Source: Aeropyrum sp. (GTDB lineage Archaea; Thermoproteota; Thermoprotei_A; Sulfolobales; Acidilobaceae). Taken from it: a stretch of DNA of 64,000 bases. Below, piece by piece: positions 27,667-36,470 of this stretch. The position numbers and the translations under genes were made by a program. The notes beneath the pieces were generated by a model, which saw only the letters and a list, made by a program, of their open reading frames with translations, was not told where the DNA came from and made no database searches. The stretch lies in contig WANT01000008.1 in NCBI GenBank assembly GCA_015521685.1, positions 46,164-110,163 of the forward strand, written 5' to 3'. Within the stretch, counting starts at the first letter, position 1, and each line of letters opens with the position of its first letter.

Positions 27667-27897
27667 CTAGACGGCCCAGACTCTCTTAGGCTTGACAGTG
27701 CCCGTGCTCCCCCGAGGCTTGATAAAGATCCTGCTGTTACATGTTTGACATACATAGCCAAGCCCAGCCTGTATTAGCTCGTCTACTGTGTACTGCCTTC
27801 CACACCTTATACAAACATAAACCACTCGCCCGCCGAGCTCTTCAGCCTCCTCTTGATACTCTTCCACACCCCAAATATCCTCTGCGACCAAATCCAT
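27667..27897 (-). CDS. rpoP: RNA polymerase subunit Rpo12 (RpoP)
   Basis: Up to 76 residues. The zinc ribbon CIRCGRQYTVDELIQAGLGYVCQTCNSRI followed by a basic IKPR tail matches the archaeal Rpb12 homologue. The usual protein has about 45-50 residues; the reading used here adds 24 acidic residues. An in-frame GTG at 27825 would give the short form of 52 residues. The TATA position (27928-27943) predicts a leader of only about 10 nt for the long form, which favours ATG 27897, but this is not decisive. Confidence 0.88.
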   Translation of the reverse strand: MDLVAEDIWGVEEYQEEAEELGGRVVYVCIRCGRQYTVDELIQAGLGYVCQTCNSRIFIKPRGSTGTVKPKRVWAV

Positions 27898-27927
27898 CTA
27901 CCCCCACTAGCCTAGCTTGATCTGGGC

Positions 27928-27943
27928 GGCTATTTATCGTTAA
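27928..27943 (-). promoter_or_regulatory. TATA box for rpoP
   Basis: TTAACGATAAATAGCC on the minus strand, centred about 38 nt before ATG 27897. It forms the left half of a divergent promoter region shared with the aIF1 gene. Confidence 0.5.
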
Positions 27944-27958
27944 CCATGGTACCTGAAA

Positions 27959-27969
27959 GCTTTATAGTC
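27959..27969 (+). promoter_or_regulatory. TATA box for the aIF1 gene
   Basis: GCTTTATAGTC, about 50 nt before ATG 28013. Its spacing predicts a transcript start near 27985-27990, close to GTG 27986. Confidence 0.5.
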
Positions 27970-28012
27970 TCCTCAAGGCCGATATGTGGATCGGAGGCGG
28001 GTAAGTAAGGCC

Positions 28013-28318
28013 ATGATGGATGAATCGCTGTGCGGAGGGCTACCGCCGGAGATATGCGAGCAACTCTCTATAGAAGAGCAGATCATTAAGATAAGACTTG
28101 AGAAACGGAGGTTCGGCCGCGAGGTGACTATAATAGAAGGCATTAACGAGAGGGAATTCGATCTAAAGAAGCTGGCGTCCACGTTAAAGAGCAAGCTTGC
28201 CACAGGCGGGACCGCCAAGAATGGAAGGATAGAACTTCAAGGAGACCACAGGCATAGGGTCAAGAAAATCCTTGTAGACATGGGCTTCCCAGACGAGAAT
28301 ATAACAATAATCGACTAG
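28013..28318 (+). CDS. Translation initiation factor aIF1 (SUI1 family)
   Basis: About 101 residues of the SUI1/eIF1 family, which guards start-codon selection on the small ribosomal subunit. The core [44 protein letters not shown] and the terminal [11 protein letters not shown] are all in place, with a [13 protein letters not shown]-terminus as in other archaea. ATG 28013 or 28016 is preferred to the upstream GTG 27986; GGAGGCGGG at 27993-28001 is a possible ribosome-binding site. It is divergent from rpoP. Confidence 0.94.
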   Translation: MMDESLCGGLPPEICEQLSIEEQIIKIRLEKRRFGREVTIIEGINEREFDLKKLASTLKSKLATGGTAKNGRIELQGDHRHRVKKILVDMGFPDENITIID

Positions 28319-28556
28319 GGAAGTCCTTGCACGCCGACAGCACGACAACCATAGTTTTGGAGGTTCGCGATAACCCAACTAGGTCTTTTAAGACGAGCCT
28401 GTTTTCCTAGACTAACGCTAGATTAAAGCGGAAAGTCTATAACTCATGGCGGAATCTTTATGTCTTATTTTAGGCCGTGCGACTCTTTATGAGGCCATAT
28501 AGCAGAGTTTTTATTGGTATTATAGATTCACGGACGATTGGGGGTTTTTGGGTGTT

Positions 28557-29237
28557 ATGGTTAGTGGAATAGTTCCTGAGTGGTGCTATCACGGCATCTC
28601 TAGTATGGTTGAGAGTTTTGTGGGAGGGCTTCACGTTGATTTGGACGGAGAGGACGTCATTATCGCTGGCTCGCCTCGTCGAGGGAGGTTCGCTGGCGAG
28701 ATTTATGTTAGGTTGGATGTGAGGTCCTCGCACGGCCACATCCAACACCTGGCCGATGTACTCTTGTTTTGTGGCCGCGGTTTCTACAGGCCGTGGGTAG
28801 AAATCTATAATGTAAGTAATGTAGTAGGCTTGGACGGAAGGAGCCTCGAATTAGCTGGCTCCAAGCTAGAAGCCTCGATACTAGATCTGGCTTCAAGCTC
28901 TCTAGGTCCTGGCCACTCGCTCTACGTAGAGTATATTTGGGACCAGACTACACTTCGGGAGGTCTCTCTGGGAGTGCCCGCCCCAGCTACCCGCCTAGGC
29001 TTCGAGTTGTGGAGAAGGGGCTTCATGTGGTTCAAAGTCTGGTACTATCCAGAGGGATTTATGGAGGGTAGCGAGAAGATACAGGCTGAGAAGCCGCTTG
29101 ACGAGAATCATGCTAGACGGTTGATGGTGGAGATTGCCAACGAGTTAGAGTCGTTCATCTCTAGATGGAAGGGGGCAGTGGAAGTGGCGGGTGGTGCCCT
29201 GGATAGGGCTAGGGCTATACTCTCGGGGGTTTCCTAA
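28557..29237 (+). CDS. DUF1122-like archaeal protein
   Basis: A 226-residue soluble protein. The segment GHSLYVEYIWDQTTLREVSLGVPAPATRLGF, then GFMWFKVWYYPEGFMEGSEKIQAEKP, resembles the archaeal DUF1122 family as I remember it. A C-terminal helical part ends the protein. Acetyltransferase-like layout is conceivable, but no function is known. The frame is open from TTG 28548; ATG 28557 was chosen as the simpler start. The 238 nt upstream hold A/T-rich promoter-like sequence (TTTTTATTGG near 28508) and nothing else seen. Confidence 0.72.
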   Translation: MVSGIVPEWCYHGISSMVESFVGGLHVDLDGEDVIIAGSPRRGRFAGEIYVRLDVRSSHGHIQHLADVLLFCGRGFYRPWVEIYNVSNVVGLDGRSLELAGSKLEASILDLASSSLGPGHSLYVEYIWDQTTLREVSLGVPAPATRLGFELWRRGFMWFKVWYYPEGFMEGSEKIQAEKPLDENHARRLMVEIANELESFISRWKGAVEVAGGALDRARAILSGVS

Positions 29238-29310
29238 GCTAATTACGTGATCAACCCTTTCTCGTCGGAAATTCCCGGATTTTGACACGTCAATGTGGTA
29301 ACAACTATAA

Positions 29311-29342
29311 GCTTATAAGTTCACACTATTATATTATATATC
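29311..29342 (+). promoter_or_regulatory. Strong A/T promoter region for the small membrane protein
   Basis: Two TATA-like stretches, GCTTATAAG at 29311-29319 and TATTATATTATATATC at 29327-29342, lie 45-75 nt before the ATG at 29389. The A/T content is far above the surroundings. Confidence 0.55.
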
Positions 29343-29388
29343 AATAAAATAATAATGAACTGAGGATCTAAAGGGGTGTGGAAGAAAC

Positions 29389-29709
29389 ATGTCTACAGCT
29401 CAAATTCTGGGGTATGTGGGAGGCGTTTTCGCAATAATAGCAGGTCTCGTAAGCCTAGCAACGGCCACGCCGCTAGGCGCCATATTAATGGGGCTTATAG
29501 GAGTGGCGGAGGAGCCCTTTATACAGGGAACTATAGTTAGGGTTCTAGGAGTTATAGGTATAGCTGGAGGAGCCTTTGCAGTCTATTCTGCAAGCAGGAT
29601 GGATGGTAAGGGTACTCTGATCGGGGGAGTAGTTGGTCTTCTAGCTCCATGCATCCTCTCGGTACTGGCTATAGCGGGAGGCTATCTTATGCTGAAGGAG
29701 AAGAAGTAG
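29389..29709 (+). CDS. Small four-helix membrane protein
   Basis: A 106-residue protein with a likely four hydrophobic helices: residues 5-25, 27-42, 47-66 and 78-101. The arrangement of Gly-rich helices (YVGGVFAIIAGLVSLA, GVIGIAGGAFAVYSASR) resembles DUF4064-type small membrane proteins. It ends with the charged tail LKEKK. I do not know a function. It has a strong A/T promoter of its own and lies 148 nt upstream of the oxidase subunit I gene, but shows none of the copper-centre residues of a subunit II. Confidence 0.75.
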   Translation: MSTAQILGYVGGVFAIIAGLVSLATATPLGAILMGLIGVAEEPFIQGTIVRVLGVIGIAGGAFAVYSASRMDGKGTLIGGVVGLLAPCILSVLAIAGGYLMLKEKK

Positions 29710-29857
29710 TCTCAACAATCTTCCTCTTAGAACACGGTACTAAATAATACATATTTTAAACATTCTAAATTATCCCAGTATTAGCCACCTACACCTGATT
29801 TTAGCAGGCGTATTTTTAGACTTTAAAACATAAATCTCGGTTGGGGGATCCGGGAGA

Positions 29858-31513
29858 GTGTCCGAGATGGGATCCCGCTCTATCGATTACACTGCAGAGG
29901 ATAGATTCACCAAAATAACGATGATAATATCCTTCCTAATGCTACCCCTCGGCGGCCTCTTCGGCATACTGCAGCTCCTCAAGAGGACACCTGGATTCCC
30001 GGACCCGGTCAGCGATTCGACATACTATACTATCCTGACGGGCCATGGAGTCGTGCTCGCAATAGTATTCACAACGTTCTTCATCATGGGGATATCAGCA
30101 TACATAGTCAGCAGGGAGCTCAAGACAAACTTCAGCAGGTTGGCCCTGAACGGCTCCCTAGCCCTGACACTCCTGGGCACTGTACTAGCTGCAGTCGCGA
30201 TACTCTCTGGCAGGGCCAAGGTCCTCTACACCTTCTACCCGCCCATGTCAGGCAGCCCGCTGTTCTACATAGGAGCAGCCCTTCTCGTCATCGGTACCTG
30301 GGTCTTCATGTTCGACGTGTTCAGGATTATAATCAGCTGGAAGAGGGCTAACCCCGACTATAGAATCCCTGTCGCCACCTACGGTATACTAACCACATGG
30401 GTCATCTGGCTCGTGGCTACGCCTCCAGTGGCTATTGAAGTAGTTTTGATGCTCATACCCATGTCTCTCTTCGGAATGAGCGTTGATGTACTCCTGGCGA
30501 GAACGCTGTTCTGGTGGTTCGGCCACCCCCTAGTATACTTCTGGCTGCTGCCTGCTGTGTCTCTTTGGTACTATGCGATACCTAGAGTCCTGGGAGTGCC
30601 TCTATTTAGTGAGACTATGGCTAAGGTAGCCTACATACTGTACATGATCGCGTCAACCCCGGTGGGCCTCCACCACCAGTTCGTAGACCCCGGCATAAGC
30701 CCCATACTGAAGCTCCTGCACACCTTCACTACATTCGTCGTCGCTACTCCCAGCATGCTGACGGCTTTCAACATCCTAGCCACTCTGGAGAGAGCTGGCA
30801 GGGCTAGGGGCGGAAAGGGCCTTGTGGGGTGGATTTTCAAACTGCCATGGGGAAGCCTCGCTTTCTCAGGCCTAATGCTACCTATAATCCTATTCGCTAA
30901 CGGCGGAATAACTGGCATTATAAACGCGAGCTTCCAGCTAAACACTGTTGTGCACAACACTACTTGGATTGTGGGGCACTTCCACCTCACCGTCGGAGGT
31001 GCTACTGCTCTCACATTCATAGCTGCCATGCTGATTCTTGCTAGGGAGATGGTGGGGAAGGAGATAGTAGCCCCGTGGCTAGCGGTGGCGGGCTTCTACA
31101 TGTGGACGGTGGGACAGACCATATTCTCCATTGGCTACTATATTGCGGGCATCGAGGGTGCTCCCAGGAGGACCTCAGACCTCTCCTATGGGGGACTAGC
31201 GCCATCGGACTGGATACCCTGGCTTCAAATAGGAGCCATAGGGGGAATAGTATTCTGGATTGGTGGTGTAGTTCTTGTAGGGGTAATAGCCGCAACACTA
31301 CTATGGGGGAAGAGGGTAACCATAAGTTCAGATAGGCTTCTAGACTTCGAAGGAACTCAGATAAGGAGGGTCGAGAATGGTAAATATGTTCTAGAGGAGG
31401 TTAGGTTCTGGATTATAGCGACAATTGTGATAGCTATACTCGGCTATGTAGGTCCTCTCTACGAGATATTCTCGAGAGGCCTAGTCCCTGTAGGCCCAGT
31501 GCCGCCTGGATAG
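29858..31513 (+). CDS. Haem-copper terminal oxidase subunit I (B/ba3-like)
   Basis: A 551-residue, roughly 13-helix catalytic subunit that reduces O2 to water at a haem-CuB centre. The ligands are all visible: low-spin haem His63 (TGHG) and His376, high-spin haem His374, CuB His223, His272 and His273, and the crosslinking Tyr227 in HPLVYFW. The HPLVYFWLLP form and the short loops point to the B (ba3) class. The start is GTG 29858. No subunit II or other oxidase subunit is adjacent. Haem supply may link to the AhbC/AhbD-like pair at 13.6-16 kb. Confidence 0.93.
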   Translation: MSEMGSRSIDYTAEDRFTKITMIISFLMLPLGGLFGILQLLKRTPGFPDPVSDSTYYTILTGHGVVLAIVFTTFFIMGISAYIVSRELKTNFSRLALNGSLALTLLGTVLAAVAILSGRAKVLYTFYPPMSGSPLFYIGAALLVIGTWVFMFDVFRIIISWKRANPDYRIPVATYGILTTWVIWLVATPPVAIEVVLMLIPMSLFGMSVDVLLARTLFWWFGHPLVYFWLLPAVSLWYYAIPRVLGVPLFSETMAKVAYILYMIASTPVGLHHQFVDPGISPILKLLHTFTTFVVATPSMLTAFNILATLERAGRARGGKGLVGWIFKLPWGSLAFSGLMLPIILFANGGITGIINASFQLNTVVHNTTWIVGHFHLTVGGATALTFIAAMLILAREMVGKEIVAPWLAVAGFYMWTVGQTIFSIGYYIAGIEGAPRRTSDLSYGGLAPSDWIPWLQIGAIGGIVFWIGGVVLVGVIAATLLWGKRVTISSDRLLDFEGTQIRRVENGKYVLEEVRFWIIATIVIAILGYVGPLYEIFSRGLVPVGPVPPG

Positions 31514-31703
31514 GATGTAAAGTAGAGCTGTATTTTATCTCTCATATACAGTATGCTAACTCGTTTTTCCTGATTCATACGACCTGAATTGCTGCAACAG
31601 TCGTAACCCTATATTAACTATTAATTTTTCGAACAACTATCTACTCGGGATTATGGAACGCCTGAACACGGCAATAGTCTTATAGTCCTGGGGTTACGAG
31701 GAT

Positions 31704-32855
31704 TTGGCCAGAAATGTGGCTATTATAGGTGGCGGTTTCGCAGGCCTAGTTTTCGCCAGAAACCTGCAGAAGCTGGGTTTCGAAGTAGACCTCTATGAAG
31801 AGCACAGCGTAGTGGGGTATCCGGAGCACTGCACAGGGATTGTTTCGCTGTCTACTATTGAGGCTATTGGGGGTGAGGCCAAGAGTAGGGTAATCGATAA
31901 GTACAGAGAACTGGAGATCTCCTTCAGAGGCAGAGAGGCGGCATTCATTAGAATTCCCGGTGGTGTATACAGGCTAGATAGGGTTGGCCTAGAGTGGTCT
32001 CTCCTTGAGACCTTCCAATCATTGGGCGGTAGGGTATATATGGGCAGGCGGGTTGAGAGGGTTACCCCTCAGGGCGTGCTACTGTCTGGAGGAGAGAAGA
32101 CTGGCTACGACGCAGTAATTATTGCCGAGGGCTCGGCAGGAAGGCTTAGAAGCACGCTGTCCATAGGGTACTCCGGGGACTACTATTTTGGGCTTAACTA
32201 CATTTCGCGGATGGACGTCGTAGGCGGCCCTATTAGGGTGGACTTCAGGGTGGAGGGTGGGCTGGCTTTCACTTGGAGCCTACCCATTGATGGTAGTAGG
32301 GTTCTAGAGGGTGCTATGGGTAGTGTGGAGGGTGTAGTGTCCCTATTCAAGAATAGAGTGTATGAAAAGGTGTATGGTGGGAGGATCCCGGCTGGACCTC
32401 CAGCCAGAAGGCTATGGTCGGGCCGCGCCTTCGTCGTGGGAGACGCTGCGGGGCTCGTTAAGCCGGTGAGCGGCGGCGGTCTATACCCATCAGCAATCGC
32501 GTCCAAGCTCGTTGAGAAGTACGTCTCCCAGGGTGTGGGACTTCTCGAGGCCCTTATGAAGTCGCTTTCCAGAGTAAGGGGGGAGCTTCTTCTCCAGTAC
32601 AGGCTCTCACGCCTAGTCTATAATAATAGGCTTGCTGAGGAGATGTACAAAGCCCTGAGCGGCAATCTTCCTATAGAGTTGAGTCTCGACTATGACAGGC
32701 ACGAGGATCTACTGCTCGCTATACCCCGCGCTCTGGGTGTTAGCGGCGTACTTAGAGCACTGTCTGTAGTGTCGAGAGTGGCTCCCATGGAGGCCCTGTC
32801 AACTGCGGCTAGCGCAGCCCTATTCCTGGCTGTATCTAGGCTTACCTTGGGCTGA
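31704..32855 (+). CDS. Geranylgeranyl reductase family FAD-dependent oxidoreductase
   Basis: A 383-residue flavoprotein. The FAD motif GGGFAG (residues 9-14) begins it, YPEHCTGIVS (about 38-47) carries the conserved Cys of the geranylgeranyl reductase family, and the second FAD motif VVGDAAGLVKPVSGGGLYP lies near 250. Members saturate the isoprenoid chains of archaeal lipids or quinones. The neighbourhood (oxidase, aconitase) gives no decision; a quinone-related role is possible. TTG 31704 start, with a TATA-like TCTTATAGTCC at about 31678. Confidence 0.82.
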   Translation: MARNVAIIGGGFAGLVFARNLQKLGFEVDLYEEHSVVGYPEHCTGIVSLSTIEAIGGEAKSRVIDKYRELEISFRGREAAFIRIPGGVYRLDRVGLEWSLLETFQSLGGRVYMGRRVERVTPQGVLLSGGEKTGYDAVIIAEGSAGRLRSTLSIGYSGDYYFGLNYISRMDVVGGPIRVDFRVEGGLAFTWSLPIDGSRVLEGAMGSVEGVVSLFKNRVYEKVYGGRIPAGPPARRLWSGRAFVVGDAAGLVKPVSGGGLYPSAIASKLVEKYVSQGVGLLEALMKSLSRVRGELLLQYRLSRLVYNNRLAEEMYKALSGNLPIELSLDYDRHEDLLLAIPRALGVSGVLRALSVVSRVAPMEALSTAASAALFLAVSRLTLG

Positions 32856-32930
32856 GACCGCCCATGGAGGACAATAACCAAACTATAATGGGCTTAGAGC
32901 TACTCATCATTCGAATGAGGGTTAAGAGGC

Positions 32931-35639
32931 TTGGCAGGCCTAAAGCACGACTTTTCAAGCATTATCGCGGAGCTAGAGACACCTGAAGGCAAAGCCCGCT
33001 ACTACAGGCTGGAGGGCATATCAAAGCTAGGGCTGGGAGACTTCCACCAGCTCCCATACTCTATAAGGGTTTTGCTGGAGAACGTTATCCGACACTACGA
33101 CGGCTTCGTGGTGAGGGATGAGGACGTCGAGGCGGTGGCTGGCTGGGTAAAGAACGCTGGGAGGAAGGATGTTCCGTTTCATCCTGTTAGGGTAGTTATG
33201 CAGGACTTCACGGGAGTCCCGGCCATAGTGGATCTAGCTGCTATGAGGGACGCTATGAAGGGTTTCGGAGGGGACCCCAGAAGGGTCAACCCCCTTATAC
33301 CAGTGGATCTAATAATAGACCATAGCATCCAGGTGGACTTCTACGGCTCGGCAGACGCCTTCAGGCTGAACCTGAGGAGGGAGTACGAGAGGAACAAGGA
33401 GAGATACCAGCTTCTCAAGTGGGCTCAGAAGGCGTTCTCTAACTTTAGGGTTGTGCCTCCAGGGAAGGGCATTATACACCAAGTCAACCTCGAGTACCTA
33501 GCGAAAGTGGTCTGGCTGTCCAAGAAAGACGGAGAGCTGTATGCACACCCTGACAGCCTCCTTGGCACCGACAGCCACACGACTATGGTTAACGCTCTAG
33601 GTGTGTTTGGGTGGGGTGTTGGAGGTATTGAGGCAGAGGCAGTTATCCTAGGCCAGCCCTACTATATGCTGCTGCCTGAGGTTGTCGGCGTCAGGCTGGA
33701 GGGAGAGCTCAGGGAGGGAGTTACCGCTACCGACCTAGTCCTCTACATTACCGAAAAGCTAAGGAAGAAGGGTGTGGTGGGCAAGTTCGTCGAGTACTTC
33801 GGTGAGGGGGTTAAGAAGCTGAGCGTACCAGACAGAGCTACTATAGCCAACATGGCTCCAGAGTATGGAGCCACAATGGGCTACTTCCCCATCGACGAAG
33901 CCACACTAGAGTACCTTAGGGGTACTGGAAGGCCTGAATGGCTAGTCCTTCTAGTCGAGAGGTATGCTAAGGAGGCTGGCCTCTGGTACAGCCTTGAAGA
34001 GCCCGAGCCCATGTACAGCGACGTAGTGGAGATCGACCTTGCCGACGTGGAGCCAAGCATCAGCGGCCCAAGCAACCCTGAGGACAGGATACCTCTGAGA
34101 GAGGCCAAGGAGAGAGTTAGGAAGATCATACTGGAGTATGTAGAATCTAAAGGCAGGTCTCCCAAGATAGTCCCTGTAAAGCTCGGCGATGAGGAGGTGT
34201 TCCTATCAGACGGGAGCGTCGTCTACTCGGCCATGACGAGCTGCACCAACACCAGCAACCCCAGCGTCATGATGGCGGCCGCCCTACTAGCGAGAAACGC
34301 CGTGAAGAAAGGGTTGAGGACCAAGCCCTGGGTGAAGACCAGTAATGCTCCCGGCAGCAGGGTCGTCCCCGAATACTGGAACAGGCTAGGCCTCACTCCC
34401 TACCTCGAGGCTCTGGGCTTCCACATAACGGGCTTCGGCTGCACAGTCTGCATAGGCAACAGCGGCCCCCTAAGGCCTGAGATAGAGCAGGCCATAAGGG
34501 AGAACGACCTGTGGGTCGCTACCGTCCTTAGCGGTAACAGAAACTTCTCAGGAAGGATCCACCCGCTAGCTAGGGGTAACTTCCTCGCCAGCCCTCCGCT
34601 GGTTGTGGCTTACGCCCTAGCCGGAAGAGTCGATATCGACTTCGACTCCGAGCCCCTGGGCTTCGACCCCAACGGCAGACCTGTCTACCTGCGGGACTTG
34701 TGGCCCTCTCAGGACGACATCAGGAGGGCAGTCGAGGAGGCCCTAGACCCCAAGCTATTCATAGAGAAGTACAAGGATATAGACAAGGGCGACGACTTCT
34801 GGGAAAGGCTAGACGCACCCAATACAGAGCTATTTCAGTGGGACCCCCAGAGCACATACATAAGGAAGCCTCCATACTTCGACAACATGCCCCTCGAGCC
34901 AGAGCCGCCTAGGGACATTAGAGGCGCGAGAGTCCTAGTCTGGGCTCCGGACCGCACTAGCACAGACCACATAAGCCCTGCAGGCAGGATCAGCCCAGAC
35001 TCTAAGTCAGGTCAGTACCTTCTCGAGAAAGGTGTGCCGCCAGCGCAGCTTAACACCTGTGGCTCTAGGAGGGGCAACCACGAGGTTATGATGAGATGTA
35101 CCTTCGACAACCCGAGGTTCAGGAACAAGCTGGTCCCGGACAGGGAGGGCGGGTGGACTATATTCTGGCCGACTGGAGAGGTGATGCACGTCTACGACGC
35201 TGCGATGAAGTACAAGGAATTGGGCGTTCCCACCATAGTTTTGGCTGGCAAGCAATACGGCGTAGGCTCTAGTAGGGATTGGGCGGCTAAGGGCCCAGCA
35301 CTGCTGGGTGTTAAGGCGGTCATTGCCGAGAGCTTTGAAAGAATACACCGGAGCAACCTTGTTGGTATGGGAGTTCTCCCACTAGAATTCATGGAGGGCG
35401 AGAATGCGGAAAGCCTAGGGCTGGACGGCAGCGAGGAGTACGACATCTTAGGTATAGAGGAAGGCCTCCACCCAGGCAAGCTACTAACCGTTAGGGCTAG
35501 GAAGCAAAGTGGAAGGGTCATCGAGTTTAAGGTTAAGGCTAGGCTCGACACGCCAGTTGAAGTAGAGTATTACAAGCACGGCGGCATCCTGCAGTACGTG
35601 CTTAGGAAGCTAATAAGAGAGGCAAAGGGGAAGAACTAA
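32931..35639 (+). CDS. acnA: Aconitate hydratase (AcnA type)
   Basis: A 902-residue aconitase of the AcnA/IRP class, which interconverts citrate and isocitrate. The [4Fe-4S] ligands are Cys438 (SCTNTSNP), Cys504 and Cys507 (GCTVCIGNSGP). Substrate-binding blocks LGTDSHTTM, ISPAGRI and AGKQYGVGSSRDWAAKGP are present. Length is standard for the single-chain enzyme. TTG start. Its stop codon overlaps the convergent gene by 4 nt. Confidence 0.96.
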   Translation: MAGLKHDFSSIIAELETPEGKARYYRLEGISKLGLGDFHQLPYSIRVLLENVIRHYDGFVVRDEDVEAVAGWVKNAGRKDVPFHPVRVVMQDFTGVPAIVDLAAMRDAMKGFGGDPRRVNPLIPVDLIIDHSIQVDFYGSADAFRLNLRREYERNKERYQLLKWAQKAFSNFRVVPPGKGIIHQVNLEYLAKVVWLSKKDGELYAHPDSLLGTDSHTTMVNALGVFGWGVGGIEAEAVILGQPYYMLLPEVVGVRLEGELREGVTATDLVLYITEKLRKKGVVGKFVEYFGEGVKKLSVPDRATIANMAPEYGATMGYFPIDEATLEYLRGTGRPEWLVLLVERYAKEAGLWYSLEEPEPMYSDVVEIDLADVEPSISGPSNPEDRIPLREAKERVRKIILEYVESKGRSPKIVPVKLGDEEVFLSDGSVVYSAMTSCTNTSNPSVMMAAALLARNAVKKGLRTKPWVKTSNAPGSRVVPEYWNRLGLTPYLEALGFHITGFGCTVCIGNSGPLRPEIEQAIRENDLWVATVLSGNRNFSGRIHPLARGNFLASPPLVVAYALAGRVDIDFDSEPLGFDPNGRPVYLRDLWPSQDDIRRAVEEALDPKLFIEKYKDIDKGDDFWERLDAPNTELFQWDPQSTYIRKPPYFDNMPLEPEPPRDIRGARVLVWAPDRTSTDHISPAGRISPDSKSGQYLLEKGVPPAQLNTCGSRRGNHEVMMRCTFDNPRFRNKLVPDREGGWTIFWPTGEVMHVYDAAMKYKELGVPTIVLAGKQYGVGSSRDWAAKGPALLGVKAVIAESFERIHRSNLVGMGVLPLEFMEGENAESLGLDGSEEYDILGIEEGLHPGKLLTVRARKQSGRVIEFKVKARLDTPVEVEYYKHGGILQYVLRKLIREAKGKN

Positions 35640-36070
35640 GACAAACTTTTTAAAACTCTTCCAACTAGTCTAGCCCTAGCCCTGAGCTTTCCACTGACGT
35701 TAACCTCTCCCTCACCCTCAACAGCCCACCTAGGTACAGTAAACCATTTAATCCTCCTCCTACCAACCTTAGCCACGAAGAACGACTCTCCAAGAACAGC
35801 GACAAATACTCTATCATTCCTTGTAATATTTAAGCTATTTCTAGGGCATATAGTGGCGCTATAGCTCTCGCGGGTTCTCGACAGGAGCCCTACTCTAACC
35901 CCATAATAAGCAAGGCTCCTAGCTAGCCTCCCACTTACTCCAAGGTCTTTAGACAGCTCGCTAATAGTAAACTCTCTACAACCCTTGCGGGATATGAACC
36001 ATACTAGAGGTATAAGCCATGGATGCGAGGTGATTATGGAGTTAATGCTGGAAAGTTTGGTATGGGTCAT
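35636..36070 (-). CDS. Uncharacterised protein with an N-terminal winged-helix-like segment
   Basis: A 144-residue basic protein. Residues 25-65 read like a helix-turn-helix (FTISELSKDLGVSGRLARSLAYYG), followed by a beta-rich C-terminal half of Arg/Val-rich strands. No family was recognised. It may be a small DNA-binding protein. It is tail-to-tail with aconitase with 4 nt shared, and lies just downstream of the tRNA-iMet gene on the same strand. Confidence 0.65.
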   Translation of the reverse strand: MTHTKLSSINSIITSHPWLIPLVWFISRKGCREFTISELSKDLGVSGRLARSLAYYGVRVGLLSRTRESYSATICPRNSLNITRNDRVFVAVLGESFFVAKVGRRRIKWFTVPRWAVEGEGEVNVSGKLRARARLVGRVLKSLS

Positions 36071-36088
36071 GGCGGCGGGGCCCCGCTA

Positions 36089-36418
36089 TGGTAGCGGGGG
36101 GTGGATTTGAACCACCGACCTCGGGGTGTCCCAAAGCCTCGGGCCGCCATCTATGAAACAATCATTGTAAGGCTTATATGTTTAGTGCCGTGCCAAGCCG
36201 CCACCAACCTCATCCGTAGGCATCGACTGCAGCTTGGCTAGTAAACGTTCGCTTATGCATCCATCTCCCAATGCCATTCTTACTATTGCGAGTATGCTAT
36301 GGAGTTTGATATTCTGGACTTAGGTGTGTGGCCTTAGCTAGACTGGTATAGGATCTTAGGGTGAGGCGGCCCGAGGCTTGTATGAGCCCCGCGGGCTGCC
36401 AGGCTACCCTACCCCGCT
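36089..36418 (-). tRNA. Initiator tRNA-Met (CAT) with a 253-nt intron
   Basis: Exon 1 is 36381-36418 and exon 2 is 36092-36127, with CCA encoded at 36089-36091. The acceptor stem pairs AGCGGGG with CCCCGCT, the T arm is GGTGG-TTCAAAT-CCACC, and the spliced anticodon arm is CGGGG-CTCATAA-CCCCG, the archaeal initiator form with A1 and a G/C-rich anticodon stem. The intron sits at the canonical position 37/38. A TATA box lies at 36459-36470 on the same strand. Confidence 0.93.
36128..36380 (-). other. 253-nt intron of tRNA-iMet with a sealed bulge-helix-bulge junction
   Basis: The junction is a perfect bulge-helix-bulge: exon helix, bulge ACA, four-pair helix CTCA/TGGG, bulge TAC, then a 15-pair perfect stem AAGCCTCGGGCCGCC (36365-36379 on the minus strand) with its complement (36134-36148). 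Splicing after the second bulge base on each side gives the standard loop CTCATAA. Inside the stem lie about 215 nt with a further 7-pair hairpin, GCCAAGC/GCTTGGC (36192-36238). No useful ORF, no C/D boxes (no CTGA) and no homing endonuclease were seen. Confidence 0.85.
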
Positions 36419-36458
36419 AGGCTACCCCGCCGTAGTGAGATGATTAGAGTGTTCGGGG

Positions 36459-36470
36459 CTTTTATAGGTT
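36459..36470 (-). promoter_or_regulatory. TATA box for tRNA-iMet, overlapping a small ORF stop
   Basis: AACCTATAAAAG on the minus strand, about 45 nt before the tRNA 5' end. The TAA of the 57-codon ORF lies within it. Confidence 0.5.

Noticed and set aside
27519-27761. 80-codon minus frame overlapping rpoP
   Set aside because: It overlaps the rpoP zinc-ribbon region in another frame and has no family-like pattern.
36128-36380. C/D-box guide RNA or homing endonuclease in the iMet intron
   Set aside because: No CTGA box occurs in the intron and it is too short for a LAGLIDADG gene. An H/ACA-like hairpin at 36192-36238 lacks a clear ACA, so it was not called.
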